NCBI GenBank assembly: GCA_012032575.1
Contig: JAAUSP010000076.1
Span: forward strand, 1-19,148
Length of the DNA: 19,148 nucleotides
Reading direction: 5' to 3'
From: Anaerolineales bacterium
Lineage (GTDB): Bacteria; Chloroflexota; Anaerolineae; 4572-78; J111
The position numbers were made by a program, and so were the translations under genes. This document shows, in pieces, positions 7,534-15,002 of the stretch. The notes beneath the pieces are model-generated. The model worked only from the letters and a program-made list of their open reading frames with translations, did not search any database and was not told the DNA's origin. Numbering within the stretch: position 1 is the stretch's first letter; every line of letters begins with the position of its first letter.

Positions 7534-8547
7534 CTAAAATGCGGCCACCATGGCCTGGGCCACCTCAATATCCTGCTCCACCGAACCACCGCTGACGCCG
7601 ACGCCGCCGACTACCCGGCCATTCTGGCGCAGGGGTAAACCGCCGCCTATCAGGGTCAGGTTGGGGATGTTAGTGTCAATGCTGTAGAGCGGAGCGTCCG
7701 GCTGGGAAAGTTTGGCTAATTCGTGGGTGGGAATACGCACGGTAGCGGCGGTGTAGGCTTTGTTGGGAGCCAGGGTAATACTAATTATCAGGGCATCGTC
7801 CATACGGCGAGTTTCTACCACATGGCCGGCGGCATCTACCACCGCTAACACCATCGGGACACCGATTTCTTTAGCCCGGCAGAGGCCGGCTTCAATCATA
7901 CGGTCACAATCAGCTAATGTGAGCGACATCAGTCTATTTCCTTGACCAGGGCCGGCGGGCAAAGGCGCTTCCAGCCCTAACGCTTTAAATTGGTTGAGCA
8001 CGGCCTGTTCAATTTCACGCTGTTCGTCCACCCGGGCCATCACGTAGAACAAATCGGAGAGGCGGTTGAAGTAGGTGATGAGGTTGGGGTTGACTTCTTC
8101 TTCCCGGCTCAGCGTGATGAGCCGCCGTTCGGCCCGGCGAATGATGGTGCGGGCCATATCCAGGGCAGCGGAGCCAGCCGAGCCGCCCGGCCGCACAAAA
8201 TGGTGCGAGGGGAAGCGTTCTTGCTCGTAATGGTCAATTTTTCGTTCCAGCCGCTCCACCTGAGCCGGCTGCACCGGGGTAATCTCGATTTTCTGCTTCT
8301 TGGCCGAGGTTTCGGCTCCGGCCGGCACAGAGGCCAGCTCAGCCATCACCCCGATAAATTCGCCTTGCAGGTCAATAATATCCCGGCAAATGTCATCGTG
8401 TTTGGTCAGGGAACGGGCCAACCCCAACGTGGAGGTGGTTTCGTCCAGCGTGCCATAAACCTCAATCCGCAGGGTATCTTTGGGGACTCGTACCCCGCCC
8501 AGCAGAGATGTTTGGCCTTTGTCGCCGCCACGCGTGTAGAGACCCAT
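7534..8547 (-). CDS. pduO: PduO, ATP:cob(I)alamin adenosyltransferase with HbpS-like domain
   Basis: 337 residues, nearly the length of Salmonella PduO (336). It transfers the adenosyl group of ATP to cob(I)alamin, supplying the coenzyme of PduCDE. The N-terminal PduO-type domain (about 1-190) has the ATP-binding TRGGDKGQTSLL (5-16), RIEVYGTLDE, RRAERRLITL and NRLSDLFYVMAR. After a Pro/Gly linker, residues about 207-337 form an HbpS/GlcG domain (MSLTLADCDRMI, LAVVDAAGHVV, IGGGLPLRQ, GGVGVSGGSVEQD). The start ATG overlaps the pduN stop by one base (TGATG), indicating coupled translation. Confidence 0.95.
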   Translation of the reverse strand: MGLYTRGGDKGQTSLLGGVRVPKDTLRIEVYGTLDETTSTLGLARSLTKHDDICRDIIDLQGEFIGVMAELASVPAGAETSAKKQKIEITPVQPAQVERLERKIDHYEQERFPSHHFVRPGGSAGSAALDMARTIIRRAERRLITLSREEEVNPNLITYFNRLSDLFYVMARVDEQREIEQAVLNQFKALGLEAPLPAGPGQGNRLMSLTLADCDRMIEAGLCRAKEIGVPMVLAVVDAAGHVVETRRMDDALIISITLAPNKAYTAATVRIPTHELAKLSQPDAPLYSIDTNIPNLTLIGGGLPLRQNGRVVGGVGVSGGSVEQDIEVAQAMVAAF

Positions 8548-8813
8548 CAGTCCACATCCACCCTATCAACAATACCGACTACCGTCGCGTCTACCGGAGC
8601 GGGGGACGGCAGGTTAATCCGCGCTGCCCCGCCCCGCACAAACAGCACGGTTTCGGTTACACCCGCGCCAAGCATATCAATTGCCACCAATCGTTCCCCA
8701 TCCGGCGATTTGCTGCCGGGGTTTAACACTTCCAGCACCAACAGTTTATAGCCTATCAACGAATCTTCTTTGCGGGTAGACACGACCGTGCCAATTACTT
8801 TTGCCAGTTGCAT
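8547..8813 (-). CDS. pduN: PduN, pentameric BMC vertex protein
   Basis: 88 residues from the ATG at 8811-8813, which follows GAAAGGG at a good distance; the 7-codon longer frame would need TTG at 8834. It belongs to the EutN/CcmL (BMC-P) family that caps shell vertices: MQLAKVIGTVVSTRKEDSL at the start, KLLVLEVLNP, VAIDMLGAGVTETVLFVRGG, and VVGIVDRVDV at the end. It is the only BMC-P gene in the window. It lies 13 bases after the flavoprotein gene and overlaps pduO by one base. Confidence 0.93.
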   Translation of the reverse strand: MQLAKVIGTVVSTRKEDSLIGYKLLVLEVLNPGSKSPDGERLVAIDMLGAGVTETVLFVRGGAARINLPSPAPVDATVVGIVDRVDVD

Positions 8814-8826
8814 AACGGTTGCCCTT

Positions 8827-9657
8827 TCATTCAAACACTAACCTCAGGTTAAGACGCCGGGCGGTATCCTGGGCCTGCGGCGTTAAACGGCTGCCGGGCG
8901 TCAGGCGCAAAACAGAACCGGGTTGAAGTAATAACAGCTCGGCTTCGGTGATAAAGTTGGGTTTGGTCCCATTTTGATAAGTTTCCACACTGGTAAATTG
9001 CGGCGGGACCATAAATGCCGGCTGGGTGACAGTTTTGCTCACCGCTTGCACCACCGCGCCGGTGAGCAAACGCCGCTCGACCGTGACCAAAAAATCTCCT
9101 TCACTCACCAACTCAACCCCGTAGGAGGCCAGGCTGGTGAGATGCCCGTTCAGAGTGGCTCGAAGCGCCGGAGCAGCCCCGGCAGCGGCATTGAACACCC
9201 GGCCGGCATTGCCGTTGGGGTCGGCTCCATCCTTGACCGCCACCACTGCTTTGCCTGCCAGCAGGGAGCCAATCACCAGGGTTGAAATAAGCGAGTCCAT
9301 CAAACCCAAAGCCAGCCGGGCCGCCAGATTCATGGATAGGGTGGGGATAAGCACCAAATCCGACTGCCTGACCAACCCCGGCGCGTCGGCCCAGTCATTG
9401 GGGCCGATGATTTCACCGGCTCCGGCTTTGCGCACCTGCGCTTCGGTGATGATCTGGCTGGCCGACGGCGTCAGTACGATGGTCAGCGCATGCTGGGAAT
9501 TTGTCAGCCGTTTGATGGCTTCCATACCTACTACAAAGCCGGTGCTGGCCCCGCTGAATAACATCAGCACCCTGCGGGGCGAGGTATCAACCGGTTCGCC
9601 GTTGATTAAGGCCAGAATTCTGGCGACAATTTTGTCAACTAAAGCTTCGTCTACCAT
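8827..9657 (-). CDS. Flavoprotein-family (PF02441-like) protein with shell-targeting helix, in the pduM position
   Basis: 276 residues. Residues 3-20 (DEALVDKIVARILALING) form an amphipathic helix of the encapsulation-peptide type. Residues about 28-150 resemble the FMN-binding flavoprotein fold of phosphopantothenoylcysteine decarboxylases: RRVLMLFSGASTGF, TIVLTPSASQIITEA, LIPTLSMNLAARLALGLMDS, then LLAGKAVVAV. The C-terminus (GSRLTPQAQDTARRLNLRLV) resembles the end segment of several Pdu/Eut accessory proteins. Salmonella PduM has a similar N-terminal helix and C-terminal segment and occupies the same slot between pduL and pduN. It may therefore be a PduM-like protein carrying a flavoprotein domain, perhaps a flavin carrier for PduS or for cobalamin reduction. 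The fold call is fairly firm; the role is inference. Confidence 0.75.
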   Translation of the reverse strand: MVDEALVDKIVARILALINGEPVDTSPRRVLMLFSGASTGFVVGMEAIKRLTNSQHALTIVLTPSASQIITEAQVRKAGAGEIIGPNDWADAPGLVRQSDLVLIPTLSMNLAARLALGLMDSLISTLVIGSLLAGKAVVAVKDGADPNGNAGRVFNAAAGAAPALRATLNGHLTSLASYGVELVSEGDFLVTVERRLLTGAVVQAVSKTVTQPAFMVPPQFTSVETYQNGTKPNFITEAELLLLQPGSVLRLTPGSRLTPQAQDTARRLNLRLVFE

Positions 9658-9722
9658 CTTGCCAACTCTTTACTCAGGTTGTTTGGACCAGGATTAGCGT
9701 CTGGCGAAAATCTTGTATAGTA

Positions 9723-9809
9723 GGTCCACAGATATACACAGATAATCAACAGATGAATTTCTTATTTCTTATTACTTTATCTGAGTCTATCTGTGTTCAT
9801 CCGTGGACC
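9723..9809. repeat. Long imperfect palindrome abutting the pduL stop
   Basis: The left arm GGTCCACAGATATACACAGA (from 9723) pairs with the right arm TCTGTGTTCATCCGTGGACC (ending 9809) with few mismatches; the centre is AT-rich. The right arm ends one base before the TAG of pduL (9810-9812). The remaining spacer to the flavoprotein gene (9658-9722) shows no other feature. Confidence 0.85.
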
Positions 9810-10565
9810 CTATTTTGCATAGCATCTGACTCGCGGAATGATGAGCGTCCCCATTTGGCCGTTGCGGATACCGCAGGCGTTGGCCTCGTCGGTGTCCACG
9901 TGGACTTCGGTGCGCCAGCCGGCTTTGACCCGCACCACCACGCCATGCAAGGTGGTGGGTCGAGGACCATCGAGCCGCAGGTCCAGCAAATCACCGGCTT
10001 TGACACCCAGTTCGGCGGCAGTGACATCGCTCAAGTGGATATGTCGCCGGGCAATGAAAGCCCCGCCGCCAGCCCCACCCGACAAACTAATCACGCCTTC
10101 CGGCCCCACCAGCGTAACCGGCTGCGTGCCCGGTTCAGCCCCATCGGTGGCGACCGACAGTTTCAGGCCGATAGACAGGGCGTCGGTTTGGGCCAGTTCC
10201 ACCTGCGAGTAGGGTCGAGGCGGTCCCAGCACCCGCACTTTTTCGATACAGCCTTTGCGGCCTACCACCATTACCTGTTCTTTGGCCGCGTAGTAGCCTT
10301 TCTGATATAACTCATTATAAATATGCAAATCGTGCCCCTCACCGAACAACATGGCGATATGTTCCAGGCACAGATGCAGATGGCGCACCGACACCCCGAT
10401 CACCACTGGCAGTTCCATAAAGCCGTGACGCAGTTGAGGTTCAGGGGCAGACTCCTGCCCGTTGGCTTGTTCTAACAAACGGCGCACCACTTCCTGAGTC
10501 ACCTGTTCGAGAGTCAGGAGCGACCCATTTTGTTTGACCACCGTTTGACTGCTGACTGCTTCCAC
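9810..10565 (-). CDS. pduL: PduL, phosphotransacylase
   Basis: 251 residues from GTG (10563-10565), 9 bases after GGGAGG. PduL converts propionyl-CoA to propionyl-phosphate and recycles CoA inside the compartment. The two-barrel metal-site motifs are visible: SVRHLHL (H62, H64), ARRHIHL (H175, H177) and VHVDTDEANAC (H222). Residues about 15-35 (SLLTLEQVTQEVVRRLLEQA) form the N-terminal encapsulation helix known for compartment-type PduL. It is about 40 residues longer than Salmonella PduL (210), mostly through this N-terminal stretch and linker. Confidence 0.95.
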   Translation of the reverse strand: MEAVSSQTVVKQNGSLLTLEQVTQEVVRRLLEQANGQESAPEPQLRHGFMELPVVIGVSVRHLHLCLEHIAMLFGEGHDLHIYNELYQKGYYAAKEQVMVVGRKGCIEKVRVLGPPRPYSQVELAQTDALSIGLKLSVATDGAEPGTQPVTLVGPEGVISLSGGAGGGAFIARRHIHLSDVTAAELGVKAGDLLDLRLDGPRPTTLHGVVVRVKAGWRTEVHVDTDEANACGIRNGQMGTLIIPRVRCYAK

Positions 10566-10604
10566 GCTACTTTTCCTCCCACCTGGCTAGAGTTGGTCCA
10601 ACCA

Positions 10605-11156
10605 TCAGGAAATGTCGTCCGGCTGTTCGGGCTGGTCAGGAGTGACCGTTGGCGGTTGATCCGCGTCAGAGAGAGCTGGCGGCGACACAATTTCAACCGG
10701 CGGTTGTTCTTCGACCGGGGGCGGAGCCACTGGTTCAGGGATTTCAAGCCTGGGTGCAGCCGGCCGCTGTTTTGCTTTTTTGAGCGCGGCCGGTTTGGGC
10801 TTTTGAGCCACGGCCTGAGGCTCGGAGGCCTTAATCGGCGCTGTTTGTGGGACAGCCGACGGAGTGGATCGTCCGCGGTCAATCTGGTTGATGAGGGCTT
10901 CAATTTCCGCGTGGGGCCGGGGAATGATCAGGCAGGATTCAACCTTTCCTATCCGCAGCGCCGCCGCCGAACCGGAGGCTACCGCCGCTTTAACTGCACC
11001 GACATCGCCCACAAATTTAATAGTGATGCGGCCGCCGCCTTTGACATTTTCATACCCCAGCAGCTTCACATCAGCCGTTTTGATGGCGGTGTCGGCAGCT
11101 TCGAGGGCCGCAGCCAGGCCGATGGTTTCAATTAATCCTAACGCTTTGGATGTCAT
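10605..11156 (-). CDS. pduK: PduK-like BMC-H shell protein with Pro/Ala-rich tail
   Basis: 183 residues. Residues 1 to about 88 are a single hexamer-type BMC domain: ALGLIETIGLAAALEAADTA, the pore loop [18 protein letters not shown] and ending IIPRPH. Residues about 95-183 are a low-complexity tail rich in Pro, Ala, Lys and later Asp/Glu, with no predicted fold. Salmonella PduK also has a BMC-H domain with a C-terminal extension, but that one carries Fe-S-type cysteines; none are present in this tail. It overlaps the pduH stop by 4 bases (ATGA) and occupies the pduJ/pduK slot. It could equally be called an extended PduJ; the name rests on architecture. Confidence 0.8.
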   Translation of the reverse strand: MTSKALGLIETIGLAAALEAADTAIKTADVKLLGYENVKGGGRITIKFVGDVGAVKAAVASGSAAALRIGKVESCLIIPRPHAEIEALINQIDRGRSTPSAVPQTAPIKASEPQAVAQKPKPAALKKAKQRPAAPRLEIPEPVAPPPVEEQPPVEIVSPPALSDADQPPTVTPDQPEQPDDIS

Positions 11157-11770
11157 AGTATGCCTCTTTCTCTGAGAATTCGAGCCACAATCCGGGCCAC
11201 CATTTTCGGGTCAATCTGGCCTGCCTCAGCGGTCAGCCCATTGACCGGTTCTCGATGCACTGACGGCTCACACTTCATAGCCCTGGTCAAGGCTTCCATT
11301 TCGGACGGTCCGGCGGAAGGTTGGGCGGAGTTCTGACATGGTTCGGTCATAGCAGCGACCAAAGCCGGGCGGGCTGGCTTGCCTTGTTCAGGCGGCCGGA
11401 CCGGCACTTCGTCTTCAACTTTGAACCGCAGCGGCAGCCGCACCACCAGCCGGGCAGCATTACTCCCCATCAAGCGAGCGATGCGTTGGGCATTCAGCCC
11501 CAGGTCAAACGCCAACACCGGCTGGAGCAACGGCATGTGGGTTTCGTGCAGAACAATACGCTGGGGGTCAAGGCTCAGCCCGATATCAAAACGAGAACTT
11601 TGCGCGGCGGCATAGGCGGCGGCAATCAAATCTGTGGCCGCGGGCGGCACTTTGCGGGTGGGAACGCCCTCTTCTTCGGCGCCCACTTCAACCCAGCGGT
11701 ACAGGGCTTCGTCGGCCCCGCCGATTAAGCAGACGTGGATGCACGGGCGCTCCTGAGCGAGATCAGCCAT
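11153..11770 (-). CDS. pduH: PduH, diol dehydratase reactivase small subunit, with extended C-terminus
   Basis: 205 residues from ATG (11768-11770); a TTG directly before it abuts the pduG stop. The first 115 or so residues match PduH: PCIHVCLIGGADEALYRWVE, GAEEEGVPTRKV, FDIGLSLDPQRIVLHETHMP, and the ARLMGSNAARLVVRLPLRF end. PduH displaces the damaged cobalamin complex together with PduG. Known PduH proteins end near 116-125 residues. Here a Pro/Ala-rich linker of about 70 residues follows and ends in QIDPKMVARIVARILRERGI, an amphipathic helix like the shell-targeting helices on PduD, PduL and the flavoprotein. It overlaps the next shell gene by 4 bases. Confidence 0.92.
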   Translation of the reverse strand: MADLAQERPCIHVCLIGGADEALYRWVEVGAEEEGVPTRKVPPAATDLIAAAYAAAQSSRFDIGLSLDPQRIVLHETHMPLLQPVLAFDLGLNAQRIARLMGSNAARLVVRLPLRFKVEDEVPVRPPEQGKPARPALVAAMTEPCQNSAQPSAGPSEMEALTRAMKCEPSVHREPVNGLTAEAGQIDPKMVARIVARILRERGIL

Positions 11771-11773
11771 CAA

Positions 11774-13618
11774 TCAGCCCGCCCTCTGCCGTTCAAAATA
11801 GCTGATGACCAGGCCGGTGGCGACGGCGTTGATTGGCCCCAGCTTACCCAAAATATTGGCCGTGCCGACCACGATCCCGAAGGGCGACAGCCTGTCCATC
11901 AACATCTGCGAGATTTCAAAATCCTGGCCGGAGCCGCCCACCACTGCCACAAAATCAATCAGGCGGATATTGCCGGCCGGCGCAACACTACCCAACGCCC
12001 GCAGGCTGTTGCGTAAAAACACTTTGCGTTTGGCCTCCCGGCGAGCCACTCGAATGCGGTCCATCGTGTGCTGGGTGGGGATGGGCACCAGCCCATCTTT
12101 CGTAACCAGGGCCACCCGGCCAAACAATTTAGGGTCCAACGGTTCCTTGAAAAAGCGAACCGTGTTATCTTCGTGCCGAATGTGGAACAAACTTTCCACT
12201 TTAGCCAGGGGGAAGCGTTTAATCTGTTCGGCCACTTCGCTTTCACCGGCCGCGGGCAGGTCAAGCTCGCGCTGGATCAGCAAAGTAACCATATCGCCGG
12301 CCCCGGCCAGGTGCATACTGCGCACCGGCTCACCTTTCTGCAAAATGGCGGCGTCGGTGGAACCGGCCCCCAAATCCAAAATTGCCAGCGGCACAGAGAT
12401 GCCGGGGGTGGTGAGCGTGCCCAAAATCGCCATATTGGCTTCGACGCCGCCCAACTCCACCCGGATGCCCAATTCCTGGGCCAGAGCAGTGGCCAGGCGT
12501 TCCATCAGCAGCTTATCAGTATTAACCATCGCGGCCAGCCCAACCGCGTTTTCCAGCGAAAACTCCTGGGCCAGCCCGCCAGCCACTTGCTGCGGCACCA
12601 AACAATCTACCGCCAGCACGTCGCGGATTTTGATCTCGGCTATGGGCTTTTGGGTCACATCGCTCATGGTCTGGCGGACGCGCTGAACCATCCCGCCCAC
12701 GTTGGTCCCGGCCTCACCTTCGACATCGAGCAGCGGCGATACCTGGCCCAAGTCCTCCATAATCGCATCGGCCCCGCCGTCCATCTCCACCGTCAGCACC
12801 CGCTGCTGGCCGATCAGCTTGAGGGTTCCCGCCGGGATGTGGCGCGTTTGCACGTCGCCCGCGGGGGTGCGGATGACCACCGCCGAGCGCAGCCCGATCA
12901 GGGCTTTGGCAATGGGGATGACCAGGGCGGTTTCTTGAGGGGTCAGGCTAAACAGGGTGGCGATGCCATAAGGATTGCTCAACTGGCGGATGGTCTGGCC
13001 GTGTTCAGCCACTTCTACGGCGGCCAGCATATTCAAGGGGATGTGCTCAATCAGCTTGACTTCATCCACCACCGGCAGCACTTTGGGCAGGCGGTTGGCA
13101 ATCAGCACCCCGTCATCGGCCTGGACAATCGCGCCGCGCACGTCCACGCCGATGTCAATCGCCCGGCTGAGGAGCGACGAGGCTACTTCAAAATCATACT
13201 CTTTGGGGATGATCACAATCACCGGCTCGCCGCGAGAAACGGAAACCAACTCGCGGATATGAGTGGTCACGCCAACCCCGATACCCAAACCGCCGGGGGA
13301 GTTGGGGTTGTGCCCAATCATCGTCGATTCGGTGATGATCGTTTCGGTGATGGTTTCCATGGCGATGTCGCCAATCACCGGCGTAGCCTCGTTGAGCAGA
13401 GCCACGGAAATATCACGGATATTGATTCCGGCGGCAGCCACTGCTTCTTGCAGCGAGCGGACCACGCCAGGAATGTTGCTCAACGTGCCTTTGATGCCCG
13501 TTGTCCGCACCCGGCTGGTGGCCAAAAAACGCGGCGCAGCGGCGGCCTGGCTAATTTCGGCCAGGGATACTTCGGTGGTGGAATTTCCAATGTCAATGCC
13601 GGCAATAATCATACCCAC
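11774..13618 (-). CDS. pduG: PduG, diol dehydratase reactivase large subunit
   Basis: 614 residues, matching Salmonella PduG (610). Start: GTG at 13616-13618, 7 bases after AAAGG; an ATG two codons later (13610-13612) is the alternative. PduG is an actin/Hsp70-type ATPase that swaps inactivated cobalamin out of PduCDE. Visible motifs are the N-terminal phosphate loop AGIDIGNSTTEVSLA, the second phosphate loop LAILDLGAGSTDAAIL and the adenosine-side AGAGDMVTLLIQ. The swivelling-domain segment ATPVIGDIAMETITETIITE and the NPNSPGGLGIGVGVT loop are also family-typical. It is separated from pduE by 167 bases containing a palindromic repeat and is followed directly by pduH. Confidence 0.97.
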   Translation of the reverse strand: MGMIIAGIDIGNSTTEVSLAEISQAAAAPRFLATSRVRTTGIKGTLSNIPGVVRSLQEAVAAAGINIRDISVALLNEATPVIGDIAMETITETIITESTMIGHNPNSPGGLGIGVGVTTHIRELVSVSRGEPVIVIIPKEYDFEVASSLLSRAIDIGVDVRGAIVQADDGVLIANRLPKVLPVVDEVKLIEHIPLNMLAAVEVAEHGQTIRQLSNPYGIATLFSLTPQETALVIPIAKALIGLRSAVVIRTPAGDVQTRHIPAGTLKLIGQQRVLTVEMDGGADAIMEDLGQVSPLLDVEGEAGTNVGGMVQRVRQTMSDVTQKPIAEIKIRDVLAVDCLVPQQVAGGLAQEFSLENAVGLAAMVNTDKLLMERLATALAQELGIRVELGGVEANMAILGTLTTPGISVPLAILDLGAGSTDAAILQKGEPVRSMHLAGAGDMVTLLIQRELDLPAAGESEVAEQIKRFPLAKVESLFHIRHEDNTVRFFKEPLDPKLFGRVALVTKDGLVPIPTQHTMDRIRVARREAKRKVFLRNSLRALGSVAPAGNIRLIDFVAVVGGSGQDFEISQMLMDRLSPFGIVVGTANILGKLGPINAVATGLVISYFERQRAG

Positions 13619-13668
13619 ACTTCAACCTTTGCAGTACCAATTCCGGACGAAGCAGACAAGAAACTCAA

Positions 13669-13757
13669 CGATTTACGATTTACGAAATTGGATTAACCAA
13701 TGGTAAATTTGAAATCGTAAATCAGGATTTAAATCGTAAATCTGAAATCGCAAATCC
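13669..13757. repeat. Palindromic repeat (CGATTTACGAT family) between pduE and pduG
   Basis: CGATTTACGATTTACGA on the left is mirrored by AAATCGTAAATC, AAATCGTAAATC and AAATCGCAAATC on the right, around GGATTAACC. It is the same family as the element at 2380-2459, which shares the CGATTTACGATTT word and the GATTA core. It is AT-rich and non-coding, and breaks an otherwise tight operon. Confidence 0.85.
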
Positions 13758-13785
13758 CTTGCTGCTTCGCTCCCCAGAATGTGGT

Positions 13786-14298
13786 TTAATCTTTTCTCAA
13801 CACACCCCGACGTTCGTACACGTCGGCGGCTTCGCGGACAAAGCCGGCGCAAACTTTGGCCCCAAACTTGCCTTCGAGTTCGTCGGCAATAGCCAGCAGT
13901 TCGGCTTTGGTAGAGCGGTTGGGCCGCAGTAAGTTGTAGATTTCCAGGATGCGTTTGTCGGGAACGGCGGTCATCTCGGCGGCGCGGCGCAGGTTGCGGG
14001 CAAATTGCGGGCGACCAATGCTTTCACCAATCTGAGCCTGGTATTCCAGCGTTTGCGGGGTGATGCGGATTTCTTCGGCTTTAATCGCGCCGCTGATAAC
14101 CGCGTCCAGGGTGATGTCGGTTAGGGATTTGCCGGTGGCGGTTTTGACCAGTTCGGGCCGTTTTTCGGCCATGGGGTAGTCGCGCCGGTAATCCAGCTTA
14201 TGGCCGTTGGTGGAAACTGCACTCACCCCAGCTTTTCCGCCGTTCAGTTCTGCCATTACTTCACGCACGATGGCGCTAATCAATTCTTGTTGGGACAT
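13786..14298 (-). CDS. pduE: PduE, diol dehydratase small subunit
   Basis: 170 residues against 173 in Salmonella. ATG at 14296-14298 follows GGGAGGT at 8 bases. Residues 3-18 (QQELISAIVREVMAEL) are an amphipathic targeting-type helix. Family segments follow: DYRRDYPMAEKRPELVKTAT, GKSLTDITLDAVISGAI, RITPQTLEYQAQI, GRPQFARNLRRAAEMTAVPD and LRPNRSTKAELLAIADEL. PduE forms the (CDE)2 holoenzyme that dehydrates 1,2-propanediol with adenosylcobalamin. It lies 14 bases after pduD. Confidence 0.96.
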   Translation of the reverse strand: MSQQELISAIVREVMAELNGGKAGVSAVSTNGHKLDYRRDYPMAEKRPELVKTATGKSLTDITLDAVISGAIKAEEIRITPQTLEYQAQIGESIGRPQFARNLRRAAEMTAVPDKRILEIYNLLRPNRSTKAELLAIADELEGKFGAKVCAGFVREAADVYERRGVLRKD

Positions 14299-14312
14299 GT
14301 TAGCTTACCTCC

Positions 14313-14978
14313 CTACTTAAACTTGACTTCTAGCTCAACCGGCTTGGCCTCGGCCTTGACAAAACTGGTCTCGCGGATATGGAAAACGGCGGCAATGGCC
14401 TGGTACTTCGGTCGAGCCATCTGGTCATTTTTCTGGGCCACCGGCGACGGGGTGTCGCCTTTGGCGTAGCGGGCCGCGTTGCGGCCAATCGCCCGGTAGG
14501 TTTCCAGGTCAATCACCGGAGCCTGGGGAAACAGTTCCAGGTTTTGCAGCGGATTCAAATCGCGCTGGTGAATGACGGTGGTGCCGCGTGATTGGATGCC
14601 GATGGCGATGCCTGAGCCGGACAACTTGGCCCCGGTGTGCGACACAAAGGCCACGTCGGAGGTGTGCCAAACGCGGATAACCCGCGCCTTAACGCCTTCT
14701 TCTTCTATCCCGGCCATTACTTCACGCAAAACTGCGGCGTGGGGGATGCCGGTAATCGTTTGTTTGCTGAGCTTGTCGCCGAAAGCGGGCGCCAAAGCAA
14801 TCACCACTTCGTTGGTCGCCGTGCCGGTTTTGGCCTCACCCACTTCTCGCAAATCCAGACCCGCCGCCGGACTCGTGCTCACGGCCACTTTAGCCGCGCT
14901 GGAGCCGTTGGTCTGGGTCATTTGGGAGAGAATTTCGCGGACAACATCTCGAACCATTGCTTCACTTACTTGTGCCAT
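14313..14978 (-). CDS. pduD: PduD, diol dehydratase medium subunit
   Basis: 221 residues against 224 in Salmonella. ATG at 14976-14978 follows AAGGAGAA. Residues about 4-20 ([17 protein letters not shown]) form the encapsulation helix known to target the dehydratase into the compartment. After a Ser/Ala-rich linker the conserved body is intact: [78 protein letters not shown] and [17 protein letters not shown]. It contributes to cobalamin binding at the interface with PduC. Confidence 0.96.
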   Translation of the reverse strand: MAQVSEAMVRDVVREILSQMTQTNGSSAAKVAVSTSPAAGLDLREVGEAKTGTATNEVVIALAPAFGDKLSKQTITGIPHAAVLREVMAGIEEEGVKARVIRVWHTSDVAFVSHTGAKLSGSGIAIGIQSRGTTVIHQRDLNPLQNLELFPQAPVIDLETYRAIGRNAARYAKGDTPSPVAQKNDQMARPKYQAIAAVFHIRETSFVKAEAKPVELEVKFK

Positions 14979-15002
14979 GTCTTAATTCTCCTTCCTTCTC
15001 GC

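Noticed and set aside
12068..13696. Open plus-strand frame of 542 codons opposite pduG
   Set aside because: It is antisense to a clearly conserved pduG, is rich in His, Gln and Arg as expected from the reverse of GC-rich codons, and resembles no family.
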